Shown here: positions 1 through 11,904 of the stretch, one piece after another
How positions within the stretch are numbered: the stretch's first letter is position 1
Layout: the number at the start of each line of letters is the position of its first letter
Assembly: GCA_019787685.1 (NCBI GenBank)
Contig: JAHNUO010000003.1
Span: 682,001 to 746,000, forward strand
Length of the DNA: 64,000 bases
DNA from: Chiua virens
Lineage: Eukaryota > Basidiomycota > Agaricomycetes > Boletales > Boletaceae
Reading direction: 5' to 3'
Notes under the pieces: generated by a model
What the model was told of the DNA's origin: nothing
The model's input: the letters and a program-made list of their open reading frames with translations, nothing else
The model's database searches: none
Made by a program: the position numbers and the translations under genes

Positions 1-486
1 TACGTTAACCCACCTCGTGTTTCAGCAAGCACAGATCCACGAAACCGATCAGATGGACGACATCCAGCTTCGAGATCGCGAGCTAACGGAAATTGCCAAC
101 TCCATCGCTTCCTTGGCTGAACTTTTTAAAGACTTGTCTATTCTTGTCATCGATCAAGGGACTCTCTTAGACAGTGTTGAATACAATATCGAGCAAACTG
201 CCGTCCATGTCTCCGAGGCAGTCAAGGAGCTCGACGTTGCCACACGGTATGCTCCATCCCTTGACTCCCCCGCGTCATGTCCACATAAATTTATCAATCC
301 GACAGGTACCAGAAAAATACTGGTCGTCGCAAAATTATTTTTCTCCTTCTGCTCATCATCTTTGGATTAATTATTGTCCTTATTTTCAAACCTCGCCGTC
401 ATACATCATCTACAGTTACGCCCTCGGACACACCGCCTTCTTCGGATAATCTTGTACCAGTACATCTGTATCCACGGATACCTTGA
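1..486 (+). CDS. TLG2: Tlg2/syntaxin-16-like t-SNARE, 3' end (partial)
   Basis: This is the C-terminal part of a Qa-SNARE that acts in endosome-to-Golgi membrane fusion. The first coding exon visible probably starts near 26, after an acceptor at 24-25, and ends at 246; an intron occupies 247-305 and the last exon is 306-486. The exon carries the SNARE helix, with the zero-layer glutamine in the VIDQGTLLD stretch and the SVEYNIEQT motif. It is followed by a basic KNTGRR linker and one hydrophobic C-terminal membrane anchor rich in Leu and Ile, then a short cytoplasmic or lumenal tail rich in Ser, Thr and Pro. The upstream part (N-peptide and Habc domain) lies outside the window. The splice at ACG|GTACC restores the frame exactly. 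I am confident of the SNARE family and of the Tlg2/syntaxin-16 subgroup from the helix sequence. Confidence 0.85.
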
Positions 487-3340
487 TCAGAGAACTTGGT
501 AGAGACACACCCCAGCGTCTTGACAGACATGATTCTGATTGGTGCCCTTGAACGGGATTCGTCACGACGCCTTCTTTGACATCAATCCCATAACGATCTA
601 TGGCCAAAGGGTAAGGCTTCTCGGTGACGACACTGCAAAGCTAGTCCATATTCGTACCGAGCGCTTCGACCACGTTGCACTGAGCATTCTATATAGGGAC
701 CTTTTGTTCATCGATAAAGCTGTTTCGTCTGCTGGTATTATCCAGGGAACTGGGTCAGTCTGGTTGGCAGCTGATCAGTGCCAGGACTTGACAGGAAAAA
801 AGGGTACCGCATATTTCATGTCTCCTTGATCATCATCAACGCGAGCCCCGAACTCTCTTTTTGCCTCGTTGCACCACACACGGGGTCTATTCTCACCATC
901 CGTATATGCTTGTCAAAGTGATATGCTGGTAGTCATGCACCATTGAAAGAGACTACACCTCATGCAAATCCTACTCTGCTGATCGGTCAGCCAGAAAACA
1001 GCCATCTCTTCTCGATTTTTTTCTCGAAAATTCGAGCAAGAACGTTTGCTTGACCTCTTTTCTAGTTGACAACGAGACATTGAGGTGTCCATTTCAAACC
1101 CAGTTTCCTGTCACCGCGCGGGGGTCATTTCACTTTTGGACATTTGCCTTGTGGCAAATTTGTCAACTCAAATCAGTTGGCGCATTTCTCTTTCCTTTTC
1201 TTCGCTTTCGACGAGCACGGGATCAAACGTGCCTGGGTTTGTCGCGCATTAAGGGCCGACCGTGACGACGTCGTGCCGCTTTTGATCAATACGTCGTCCC
1301 CGTTGAATTCGAAATCTCAACATACCCGGGCGTAGATGTTGGCATGAACGTGCCTTCGACCCGAGCTCGATGCTCACCTCGAGGTGATCCACTTCCTGGA
1401 CGTCTCTCGAGGATACAAAACAAACAGCAAGAAAGGTATTTCTCCGAATCGGAAACGCTTGCTAATCAGGGTATTTGGCACGACGCAAGGCCGCGTTGCA
1501 CAGATACAGATAAGATTTCAAACATGACGTGAAACACCGACGTGACCGTCCATCTTTCATAATTTCGAATTTCAATCCCAACACTCTAAATGCAGTACAT
1601 GCGGGTCGGAACAGGGGAGAGAGACAACCTGGCTGATCGGGATGACGAGCCCGCACCACCGGATATGGTTGAAAGAGGGCAACAAGGCCAACTCGAAGGA
1701 CATGCGTTTGGGGCCAAACCCCGAAGACGTCAACGTTCAGTCAAGGCAGATGGGTCGGTATCTTTTTCTTGACTTTCTATTTCCAGACGTTCGCCGATCG
1801 GACGACGGGAGTGCCGACCATGCGGGATGGACGAACAGCATTTCCGAACCCGTGACTGGCACCTTGGGCCTCGTGTCAGTGGTACAAGGTCAAGGTTTCC
1901 TTTCGAGCCCTGTGGCGAACATGCACATCGCACATCGACGACGGGTAATTAGACCCGCTGGTCGGGAGCTCGGTGCTTGTTGCCCTGGGCCGCCTGGATG
2001 AGGAAGGGGCTCTTGCTCATCTTGATGCGATCTTCATCCGACCGTGTCAAATACAGACAGAGGAGATGACAGATTCTACTCCGCAGAAATCTCAGACATG
2101 CAAGGACATGCAAGCGGTGGGTGAGATGTATTCTGCGAACGCTTCCTGCTCCATGATCAAATAGGTCCATGCGCTGGGCTGGGATGAACACTCACTCCCT
2201 ACTGTGATATCCCCGATGCTGGATTCCAAAAGAAAAAAGAAAGATGAATTGTGAGTTGTACCTTGATCGGACATGTCGAGCTCGTTTGCAGACCTCGAGC
2301 GATATCTGTCAACGTGTCGTCGCACCTCTGCCCAGAGGGGAAAGCACCTGCGAGTCCACCCCCGTCACCTTTCCGCGGTGTCCAGGGAGAGACGGTATGC
2401 GATCAGCGCGCGTACATGCAGGTAACGTCGTGTCTTTTGAACGGATCTTCAATGACAGGTTTGATAGCCCAACAGATGGACTGTGCAGTGACGAGGTTTT
2501 TGATGCCAATGCCGTCGTCGTGCGGCATCCACAAGCCGGATCGTTGGTACGTGCTGAACTCGAATGTGATGGGCGATGTGAATGAATTCCACAAGGTGTG
2601 GCAGACACTCGTATGTCGTCGCGCTGACGCCCTCCAACCGTGACTCATTTCGAGAGGCGAGACGATAACGAGCGTGAACGAACACAGATTGACTTCCGAG
2701 TCGTGTCATCTTCGATGCTAACCACGAAGGGTTATCAATGCCCGCGATAAAGTGCTGTTCATCCCCGTGCTTTCACCAGGCGTACCGCGTACGACTCTGA
2801 CGACGAGATAGACTGCATGTTCGACTTTTTCCATACAGCCAATGAGGCTGCACTGTACCCCGCATACAGTCGATTGTCGCTAAATCCAATCAAAATACGA
2901 TCGTTACACAGCAGTTTGGCGTCAACTCGAATCAGCGGTGGGGCGCCACTCACGGAAAGGTATTCGTTCGATTCCATGGAGTGATGTCACTGTTATCCAT
3001 GTTCACCCGCACGGGCCGCACCTTTCCGCATCTGAAACACCACTGTTAGCATCAGGCACGGTCTTGATAGCCCTGGTCTCTGGGTAGCCGAGTAGCGCAG
3101 GCGAAACCCGCGGTCTCGTGAACCATCGTCATCCATTTCGCCAGTGAATGGACAGCTTTGTTACAGTCGACTCTCACATAAGCGATACCCCTCGGGACAT
3201 GCCCAAGGGTATACACTATGAGAGAGTATACGTTCCCTGAGAGGTCGGCTTGCCGAGACAAAGTAGTCGAATTTTTGAGTAGTATTGGGAACGATAATAT
3301 GTAGAGTAGTATGAGGCTATGTACGTATGAAATAATCAGT
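487..3340. other. Gene-poor stretch without a recognised gene
   Basis: About 2.8 kb follows the SNARE gene with only short open frames and no recognised domain. Two places look mildly coding. One is around 2250-2640, where both strands stay open. The other is the minus strand at 3261-3052 and 2977-2759, two open stretches that could be joined by an intron and contain a CFRCGK-like string. I could not assign either to a family. The segment lies next to a decayed transposase, so degraded mobile DNA is a reasonable reading. Confidence 0.4.
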
Positions 3341-3351
3341 AACCTTGCTGT

Positions 3352-3903
3352 TCACTGCGTTCCGCATCCGGCGACTTGTGTCCTCTGTTTCAACATGCGT
3401 AACATACATTCGAACTCCCGTCCAAAATCATCATCAAGCTCGTTGACGACATCCTGCAGCACAAGCACTGCCTCAAGCGTTTCTCTCTGGGTACGACGTG
3501 GCTTCGACGGGTCAACATCCATGGCACTGCAATCCTTTTCATCGACCTCCGAATCACTCTTTTCCCGTGCCGTGCGTGCGTCCATAACGGACTGGTAGAT
3601 GTCCTCATCCGTCGCATCAAATGTTGTGTATCTCTGTGTCCGAGTTGAGGAGCTCGGAAATGCTCATCCGGTTCGAGGGCTGAAGAATACCTGTCGCCTC
3701 CAAGTTGTCTAGAGCACTTTTGAGAAGGCTTTCGCGTTGCTTTGTGTGATGTTGACGTGTCCGGGGAACGCCAAGGACGTCAGCGTACGTATACGAACCC
3801 GGTACAGGTAGTGTTCCGTTCCGGAAACTATATGGCGGGGTTGATGCGAAGCTACTGTACGTATATACTTGTTCATTGACAACACTTGGATGAGTGCGCC
3901 CAA
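3352..3903 (-). pseudogene. Remnant of a DDE-type transposase, C-terminal part
   Basis: The minus strand encodes a fragment resembling the C-terminal end of DDE-superfamily (Tigger/pogo/CENP-B-like) transposases common in Agaricomycetes. From about 3903 it reads through a segment ending in NITQSNAKAFSKVL. It then continues in another frame as LDNLEATGILQPSNRMSISE, and switches again near 3632-3640 to an ATDEDIYQSVMDA stretch followed by an acidic linker and a helical end that stops at 3352. At least two frame changes are needed, and the catalytic core is absent, so it cannot make a working transposase. No terminal repeats or target-site duplication are visible. The family call rests on my memory of this C-terminal pattern and is moderate; that it is a broken mobile-element gene is more secure. 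Confidence 0.5.
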
Positions 3904-5022
3904 ACTTGGTTCAAATCAGCGTTTCCACCTGACACCTGGCAGGACGTACACATTTACATAGTGGGAATAATTGACTTATCGAAGTGGCTTACTTGTCCCT
4001 TGCTATCCCTCACGGTGGAGCCACCGGAGCTTGATGGAAGATGCTCCTTGGCGTTAGCTATGCATCACGAAAGGCAAGCACATATCGTGACCGCTTCATC
4101 ACCAGCCACTCAGTGCTACACAGCAATGCTGGCGTGCCGAGCAACCTGTATCCTTGTTTACGTGGCTTGTACCACTCTCCTCGGATATTGAAGGCGCGTG
4201 TACTATTACATTGTGACGAATTGGTCGTTCGCCTACAGTAGACCAGAGCTCTTGGTCCTTTGTTGGTATGTATGTCTATATCAAACTGACGCGAAGATGT
4301 CTCTACATGCCGTGGGTGGATGTGACGGCAGTGAACATTCTGCTCACGCATCTCCTTTGCAAAGGAAACCTAAATATTTGCAACAAAGATATTGCTTGCG
4401 AGGGAAGGAAGAAGAGCCTGAGTCACGGTGATGTGGCAGCCAATGGTGAGGACTACGACAAGAACAGCTACTAGGCTTCTATCCTGAGTGAACGGCGGCG
4501 GAGACTGGGAGAAGCAGCTCGAATCTATGTCGTAGATTGGGTGGGTGTATGGAAGTCAGGTCCTGCCACCGATCATTGGCAGCACTCTTTGGTATGAGAA
4601 TGAGCAGACCTTCAAATCTTCGGAGAACTGGTCGAGTTGGTTGCGAGATGAAAGCGAAAAAGTAGGACGAGGTCTAAACCTGGGAGAGAAGATAGTGCCA
4701 GGAGTCTCGGCAGCACACCATCTCGTTGATAACAGGTGACGGACAGAAAGCTGAGAGTCGTCCAGCCAGAAGAGTCCGGACCTAAGGCGACAATTGTAGG
4801 ATCGCTTAAAAAGTGAAACAACTCAAGGGTCAGCTAGTCAATCACGGGGACATCAAAGTTCTGGCCATCAGTCGCTCACGAAGGAGGTATTATATTACTA
4901 GTAGTTTGTAGTACATGCGGTATAACCGAGGCGGTATGATGTCAGATATATACGCAGGAGACAATACGGTCATAGATACCTCGACAGCAATATGCACTAG
5001 TTAACGTTAACCTGGAAGAGAC
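3904..5022. other. Intergenic, nothing recognised
   Basis: This stretch lies between the transposase remnant and the 3' end of the bleomycin hydrolase gene. It holds only short overlapping open frames on both strands, and none has a recognisable motif. Confidence 0.4.
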
Positions 5023-6909
5023 TCATGCCAACGCACCCTGCATTTTTACAAGTATGAGCATCCGCCACATCAAGATATATGGAATTTCGACGAACCATAG
5101 GGTCCCAGGCTGGGAGGACAACTGGATTGCCCGCTTCAAACACCTTGACAAGGTCTTTCGGTGCAAACGATTTGTGCACTACAACCTGATACACGAACCT
5201 GATTGGGCGTCGCATCAGGGCACCCTAATTGTGGGACAACACGGGATACGTACTCATCGAACCACTTCTCGCTCATAACCATGAAACCTTTGTGGCCGCT
5301 GTCATCGCCCCATGAGTTTTCAACCTTGAAACGAACCGGGCGTCCAGTCTTATCGTCAACGTGTACACCACTGATGACCATGGCGTGCGTCATGGCTGAC
5401 TCGTTGGTCTGCAAGCGTTCGGCCTTGGTCAACGCGAGAGTAATGTTGAACGCTTGCTAAAGTTATTCGTGCATCAGCATCGACCATAGCTGCAAAGCAT
5501 TTGACTGACCTCATACTGGTGATAAGCAGTGTCCATGATGCCAACATCTTTCACCGAGGACGAGAATTGACCAACGTCGCAGCCAAAGAAGACTGGTTGG
5601 CCAGCTTTGATCGTCCGGACGACTGCGGCTTTGAGTTCATCGCTCGTCGTGTTAACGTCTGGATAGGGTCAACTCCAAGTGTACATAAGGGAACGCGACG
5701 CTCACAAAGCACAGGACGACCACCCCAGATGTTACCAAGCTTGTCGACGGTATAGAGCTTATCGTAGTCATTTCTGGGGTCGTTGATGAGCGAGAAGCAC
5801 TCAGAAGGCTAGATGGACGTGGTAACAGTTTCTCGCAAAGACAAAGCAAGACGGCGACTAACTGGGTACTTGGTAGTAAATGCACGATAGAATTCAGTAG
5901 GTGTGCCCTCCCACTTGCAACATTTCCCTTCTTCGTTGTAATATTCCCAGGTGAATGGGACATCGGGTCTCGGCGGGACACCAAGGGTCGCGGACATAAT
6001 GGTGTAAACTTCTTGCATGAGGCCTTCTTTCTTCGCGCGAAGGGCAGCTTGTACTTGTTCGGACGACAAGGTCGCATCAGTGCGAAGGGAGCCAGAAAGA
6101 GCACGAAGCGTGAGCGCATGCTCGCGAAGTTTGGTCTTCAAGAGGGTATTGAGGGGACTAGATGCACCAGAGTGCAACGACTCGGGGTATACAGCTTGGG
6201 GAACAATGCCATATGTCTGAGAATTACCAGGGACGTGAGATAGATACCCCGGGGCGGCTATTTACTAACCTCGAGGATGTTTACGACCATATCCCACTGA
6301 CCACCATCACTGATGAGGTCGTCCGCAAGAAAGTTCACAAGCCGGTCGTCAACTGGAAGGTCAGCATTCTCGATGGACAGCTCAAGGTAGTAGTTGGATT
6401 TGTTGAGCTTATCCCAGAAGAAGAGATACGACTGTAAAGGCACCCTCTGAGTTGAGACCGTGTGAGAGATAGTAAGAACTTTGACTGACTTGGGAACACT
6501 GGAAGTCATTGAGCTTGAGCTTCTTCATGACCTCATATCTGATGACGTTGGTCGTCGCGAAGAGCCAGCAACGGCCACTTGACTTCTGATTGGTAACGGG
6601 CCCGGTCTTGAGATCAACTTCGGTGTTGAAGACATGAGGAATAGCAATCTGGGCTTCCCGGGAAGTCAGGGTGGTCTTTATATTGCTATGGGCCAAGATA
6701 GTGCGGGCTAGCTGAATCTTTGGATCTGCAGCTGCAGTGGATTCCCAGGTTTCGATGTTGGCAAGCTGGATGGTACCATTGCCAGACTTGGGTACCGACA
6801 AGTCTGCCGATCGGACATTGTTAGAGAGAGCCTTTTCGTCAAAGGACCTATTGGCACGGTCGGCAGATTTGATAGACTGGGGAACGACTTTGGAGCTTGC
6901 GGAACCCAT
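5023..6909 (-). CDS. BLH1: Bleomycin hydrolase / aminopeptidase C (papain-like cysteine protease)
   Basis: This is a cytosolic C1B peptidase that trims peptides, detoxifies homocysteine thiolactone and inactivates bleomycin. Exons (high to low): 6909-6490, 6431-6270, 6216-5863, 5808-5706, 5658-5510, 5456-5254, 5198-5096, 5037-5023. They join without error into 502 residues, close to the family's usual length. The catalytic cysteine is Cys114 in NQKSSGRCW, the histidine is in the MTHAM motif, and the asparagine is in VENSWG. SQSYLFFWDK and DGGQWDM are also typical. The last tiny exon supplies the classical C-terminal WDPMGALA, which the enzyme uses to self-trim and to regulate its active-site cleft. 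An in-frame ATG at 6966 overlaps a TATA-like box, so I chose the start at 6909, which gives an MGSxSSK N-terminus. All splice sites are GT-AG. Confidence 0.95.
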
Positions 6910-6965
6910 TGTGTGGATGGAAGGGAGAAGTAGCGGTGGGTATGGCACTACTTCGGACCCGCTCA

Positions 6966-6973
6966 TTTATATA
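6966..6973 (-). promoter_or_regulatory. TATA-like box of the bleomycin hydrolase gene
   Basis: Read on the minus strand this is TATATAAA, about 57-64 bp upstream of the chosen ATG at 6909. A good TATA box at this distance supports that start over the in-frame ATG at 6966. Confidence 0.5.
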
Positions 6974-7464
6974 CATGCGCGTCTTGTGCTCCTTATCTCC
7001 AGTCTCAGGCTATCACACTAACGCTACATGTGACCCCGTTTCGCACGAAATCTGTACGTTGACTCCACCCCGTACTGTGTGCACCATGATTCACAGACTC
7101 ATCAGGCTTGCAAGTGGATAGCGTCGAACATGGCATTGACGATTGGTCATTGCGCGAGATCGTCGCACGATCTTTCCGACGGAATAGACACCGGAGGTCT
7201 GCCGTTTACCCCCATACAGTTAACTTCGTCACCGTTTACGAACCACAATGGCATTCTAGAAGAAGCTGTGTCGAGAAATACAACTCTCCTTCTGCAGAGG
7301 ACAGATTAGATCGACCTCTGTCTTCTTTTCATGCGTTCTCCGTTTCAGGTGCCCTGCAGCTCGTTGCATATATGGAACCTTCTCTCTACAGCTTGCACAC
7401 CGTCAGTTGCGGTGACATAATTCCTGCAACGGCAATGAACGTCATTGTCAATAAATAACGATAA
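6974..7464. other. Intergenic, nothing recognised
   Basis: About 490 bp separates the bleomycin hydrolase promoter from the 3' end of the paraoxonase-like gene. It must hold the upstream control region of the former and the 3' untranslated region of the latter. No further signal is seen. Confidence 0.4.
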
Positions 7465-8896
7465 TTAATGGGACACACCATGCATGAAGAGTCGCCCTCT
7501 CTCCGCATCATACACGGCGGAGGTGCTTCCAGACGCCAACTCCCCCGAATCCTCAAACACCTTTGAAAACGGATCAGGTGAATCCCCTTCGCAGATCACA
7601 GGCGACTCATTCATGTACCTTGTCAATGTTGTACTTTTTTCCGTAGAAAGAATCGAGGCCACGGTTGACTGTGATCCTCAATGCAGAGGAGGCCACCAAC
7701 GCAGAGGGGTCATTAATTTGTCGTGTGACCATACCAAGGGCATCAGATAGTCCTTGATGGGGGCTTATTCATGCTATTCTATGGTATGGGCAAAGGTACC
7801 CTACCTGCAGCCCAGAGTGCTCCGTGGGCATCAATGGCCAAGTTATCCAGTCCCCGATCTAGAGACAGATGGAAAGTCAAATATGTAACAATTTGAAGCG
7901 GAACTCGAACCGGTCTTGATGGTCTCCGTGAAAGCGAGAGTATTGTCCGAGAGTTGTTCTAGAACTGTGACATCCCCAAGGACACAGTCCGCGACATAGA
8001 GTGTGTCATTACCGGGATTGGACCCTCTAACTATACCATTACTGGCATGCAGTCCAGTGTAAGCAAACTTGCAGCCCTGATCCGCGTGGCAGAAACCAAC
8101 TGATGTGTCGTGGGTCAGTGCCAGTAAACTTAGAATCCTTCCCTTTAAGAGGTGAGTCAGACTTGGGGCTGAGTGACAGAGAGTATGAGAGCATACAACG
8201 CCAACTCTAAGTTTGTGATCGTTGGTGAAATATATGCTTTTTCCGTCTGGGGATCCCACGACGTCATTGGGGGTAACAATAACATTAGGGTCCTGGAAAG
8301 TCCTGACGTGCTCGAGTGTGTTGCTCCCTATGCGGGTCTTGAAGACTTCAATGACGGAGTCGGTACCAACTCTGCGTGCGTCTCCTGACTCAGGTTCCCT
8401 GTGGTTGACGAGATACACGTAAAGGGTAGAGCGGTCATCGGAAGCGGGCACGACATCCATGCCATGCATAGAAATTCCACGAGGGAAGAGGTGTCCGGAA
8501 AAGGACAGGAAGTTGATGGCATCGGTGTAGGCATCATAAGTGGCGACATAATCTAATTGAGACCTTCCGGATACGTTTAATCGACCTAAGGTAGGCGTCC
8601 AGTGCATGCGGCTGTGTGGCGTGGAGCACGCAAGATAAATGAGGCCGCTGGGCTGATGAAGCACAAGTTCTAAGGCGCGAGGGTGAGTGTACAGCAAGGC
8701 GGCTGCAGTTCGAATAAGAAACATTGCGCTCACTCTCGCATGCCTGGAGTTGCGGTACGACCTTGCAATTGCGGTTCCCTACGGGATGGATGGTCCTGCC
8801 CACGCCACCTGCAGACAGTGCGGGGCGTAAGTGAATATAGAACGCAGTCAGGAGGGCGACGAAGAGAACTGCGAGGGCGCTGAGGAATTTGCACAT
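7465..8896 (-). CDS. Paraoxonase/arylesterase-like calcium-dependent lactonase, signal-anchored
   Basis: This is a six-bladed beta-propeller esterase/lactonase of the PON family. Exons: 8896-8734, 8669-8197, 8142-7911, 7858-7805, 7752-7619, 7560-7465, joining into 383 residues. The N-terminus (MCKFLSALAVLFVALLTAF) is a signal peptide or anchor, so the enzyme should be secreted or face the lumen. Calcium and active-site landmarks appear in family order: VNHREP (His), TPNDVVG and FTNDH (Asn), ASNGIV (Asn), and DNLAIDAHGALW (Asp-Asn). The natural substrate cannot be read from the sequence. The intron at 8196-8143 was chosen because its 54-nt length keeps the frame; an unspliced reading would add an atypical 18-residue insert. 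The gene is divergently paired with the Na+/H+ antiporter gene. Confidence 0.88.
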
Positions 8897-9109
8897 GCTT
8901 TCCAAACTCAACAATTGAGGAGTGCTAGTGATGGATGATCGTTCCTGATTACATACTAGGAATGTCGACTTTGGCGAGCTGTCTGGGGCTTGACAGCGGG
9001 TTATGTATCGGAAGTACATATGGTACATTACAATAATCCACCCATTACCCTGATCATAATGATCTCGCACGTGTACAACTTTTTCTTTCCAAGCTTCTTC
9101 CTCGCTACA
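8897..9109. promoter_or_regulatory. Shared promoter region between PON-like and NHA1 genes
   Basis: Only 213 bp separates the two divergent start codons (8896 minus, 9110 plus), so both genes must use this segment. It holds a pyrimidine-rich tract just before the antiporter ATG, but no element I can name with confidence. Confidence 0.5.
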
Positions 9110-11231
9110 ATGGCCAACGACGAGCTCTTGCAAGTCCGTTTTTTTTTACCTCCCACTTTGAACCACACAGACTCGCTAAAAATTACAGGTGTCTCCCCCG
9201 ACTATAGCCTATATGTGTCTGGGCGGATTCGTTGTCTTGGTATGATTTCCTGCCTGCGTTTCTCTCATGCATGACTAACACATTCATGCAGTTTTCCCTT
9301 GTGTCCCTATTGCTCAAGGAAACGGTTGGTTCTTATCATTTCTCCGTCTTATCAATTTCAACCAATTTCTTTTCAGCTGTACATCAATGAAGTCGTCCTA
9401 GGTACTGCATTCGGCGTAATCATTGGCCCTTACTGTGCCAATGTATTCGTTCCTCGGTCCTGGGGTGGTTCCCAAGAGAACACGATTACCCTCGAGGTCA
9501 TGCGTGTTGTTCTTGCCGTTGGCTTATTCGCCGTCGGCGTGGAATTGCCCTGCGATTATATGCGAAAGCATGCCAAAAGTCTGCTCATCATGGTCGTCCC
9601 TACAATGGCTTTCGGATGGATAATCGTTTCTGGTAACGTCTCAACTTTTACATAATTACAGCATGCTTTCCTGTCCAATAGGAGTCTTGCATCTCCTCTT
9701 CCCTGCTTTGAACATGATCTCGGTGCTTTGCATCGCTGCTTGCCTCACTCCAACCGATCCAGTCACCTGCGCTGCTATCACCCGTTCGTCCCTCTTGCAC
9801 ATTTTAACCTTGTATTTATTGGTTCCTTCCTTAGGTGGCATATTTGCTTCTAGACACGTTCCGGTGGAGATTCGTCGGATTCTTTCGGCCGAGTCGGCGG
9901 CAAATGACGGTCTTGCATACCCCTTTCTCAGTATTGCAATCTACCTGACTATCGAAAGTTCGACCCGTGTGGCTGTCGGCAAGTGGTTCCTCATTGGATG
10001 GTTGTGTGAGCAGTTCATCTAGGAGGTCATCATCGACTTTCTCATTAGTTGCATAATGCAGACCAAGTTATCCTGGGCACCATTCTCGGCACCGTTCTAG
10101 GTGACATTCTATTCACACGGGAGAAGCACGGGGCTTACTTTCTCCAGGGTATTTGTTCTCTAAACTGATGCAAATTAGTCATCGCAAAGGCTTTGTCGAT
10201 CGCGAATCGTATATCGCACAGTACTTGGCACTTGCTGTATTCACGATGGGCCTCGCCGCTTCGATCGGCGTTGATGATCTTTTGGCATCGTTTGCAGCAG
10301 GTGAGCCTTTTTTAGTCCTGCCACAGTCAAGTCACACCCTTCGATAGGTTGTGCGGTCTCATGGGATGGCCACTTCAATGACCAGACTGCAGACGATGCA
10401 TTTTCATCCGTAATCGATTATGTTCTAAATTGCGGATGCTTCGTCTATATTGGTGCCTGGCTCCCATTTAAATCGTATGACTCGCCAGAACTCGGCATTA
10501 CTCCTTGGCGATTGGTCGTTTTGACTCTCGCGATCCTTCTTTTCCGGCGCATCCCCCCTCTACTTCTCCTTTATAGGTGGGTGCCTGAGATTACGACTTG
10601 GAAGGAAGCACTGTTTTCTGGTCATTTTGGTATGTCAATGCGATACAGAACATCAGGATTTGACACTCACGTTCCTTAGGTCCTGTACGTATCTCTCCTT
10701 TGTTTTGGGGACGATCTCATTTCCCATTCGTAGATGGGTGTCAGCGCAGTTTTCGTTACGGCTTTAGCTCTCTCGCGCCTACCAAAACCTGCGGATCCGC
10801 CAGAAAACCAAGCGCAGTTGCTCGCAGCGACGATCGAGCCCATCGTGTCCTTCGTAGTTCTGGGGTCCATCATCGTTCGTACGTTTTCGTTTGATTCTCG
10901 TTCAGTGATCGGGGCGTCATATGTCTCTACAGACGGTCTCTCCATCCCATTCTTCAATTTGGGAAGAGAAGTGCACTCCCATTCTACCTCGCTTGCTTAT
11001 ACGTGGACCCGTTTGAGAACTGGGGCTACTCTTCCCGAGTGGCTGTTTCAGTTGCGGCGCACAGAAGATAATCCTGCAGCTCCGGCTGTAAATACTGACG
11101 TCGATGTTGAACATGGAAGGGAGACCAATGAAATGGCTGGGTCTGAGACTGGATCCAGGTCCGGCCAAGCGAGTAGCGGTCCTAGTGCTCTAAAAGAAGC
11201 CGCGATTATCAAGACAGAAGGCGTACAGTGA
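9110..11231 (+). CDS. NHA1: Plasma-membrane Na+(K+)/H+ antiporter, Nha1/Sod2 type
   Basis: This is a CPA1-family transporter that exports Na+ and K+ in exchange for protons. Exons: 9110-9133, 9189-9239, 9292-9324, 9377-9632, 9682-9783, 9835-10005, 10062-10100, 10148-10300, 10348-10629, 10680-10684, 10734-10878, 10933-11231, giving 519 residues with all frames closed. The N-terminal membrane segment runs into the LYINEVVLGTAFGVIIGPY motif. The ion-binding core is PTDPVTCAAI (helix 5) and AESAANDGLAYPFL with the essential Asn-Asp pair. IPFFNLG closes the transport domain, and a hydrophilic tail of roughly 90 residues follows. Ascomycete Nha1 tails are much longer, so this resembles short Sod2-type forms. 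Exon 10 is only five bases long. Confidence 0.93.
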
Positions 11232-11904
11232 CCTCCGTTGGCGAGGATAATTCTGGCAATAGGGACGGTGACAAGACCACCAGACCCATAGATGTCTGTT
11301 CCCCGTTCCTGTTATCTCCGCTGAAGATCCGCTGAAGAACCTCTTTCATGGCTTACTTCTAGGACACTGAAGCATTTGCCAGTGACACGGCGGGGGAAAC
11401 AGCGGTGCAACCCAAGGTAGCACGATTCTCTGAATAACATTCACCGTGTCCATGTTGCACACGGACTAACATTATTCTACGGAATAATCATAAACATCGT
11501 AATGAACCTGGACCTTATGGTTGGCACTGGTAGTTTCCGGCCATTCGTAACGACGATGGCCATTAGCTTTCGTTACTCCCGTATCACTCCTCCAATTGTT
11601 CATGACTGTAACTCGTACCGCCATACATCGTATCACGACTTTCTCGGCCACTTGGATACTTAGAATTTACAATGTGTTATGCCCTCCGATTAGGGTGTCC
11701 GTTGTGATGTGCCGAACAAGCATAAGTGAATAACAATAAGCAGGGTATGTAGAAAGGGAAAAGATCGACCAAAGGGTGGGGAGCACATCTGAGATGTCTT
11801 CTACGTTATGAGTGATGCACGGTTTCATAGTGATTGCGTGCACGAAAAAGATGGATAGTATACGGAGGAATGAACGTGAGTGATGTGAGCGCATTGCAAC
11901 CACA
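11232..11904. other. Intergenic between convergent genes
   Basis: About 670 bp lies between two convergent stop codons (11231 plus, 11905 minus). It presumably carries both 3' untranslated regions. No conserved element was recognised. Confidence 0.4.

Noticed and set aside
5652..6119. 155-codon minus-strand open frame inside the bleomycin hydrolase gene
   Set aside because: It is out of frame with the protease and spans two of its introns.
6907..6966. Longer N-terminus for bleomycin hydrolase from the ATG at 6966
   Set aside because: That ATG overlaps the TATA-like box and the extra residues do not resemble the family, which starts MGSxSSK.
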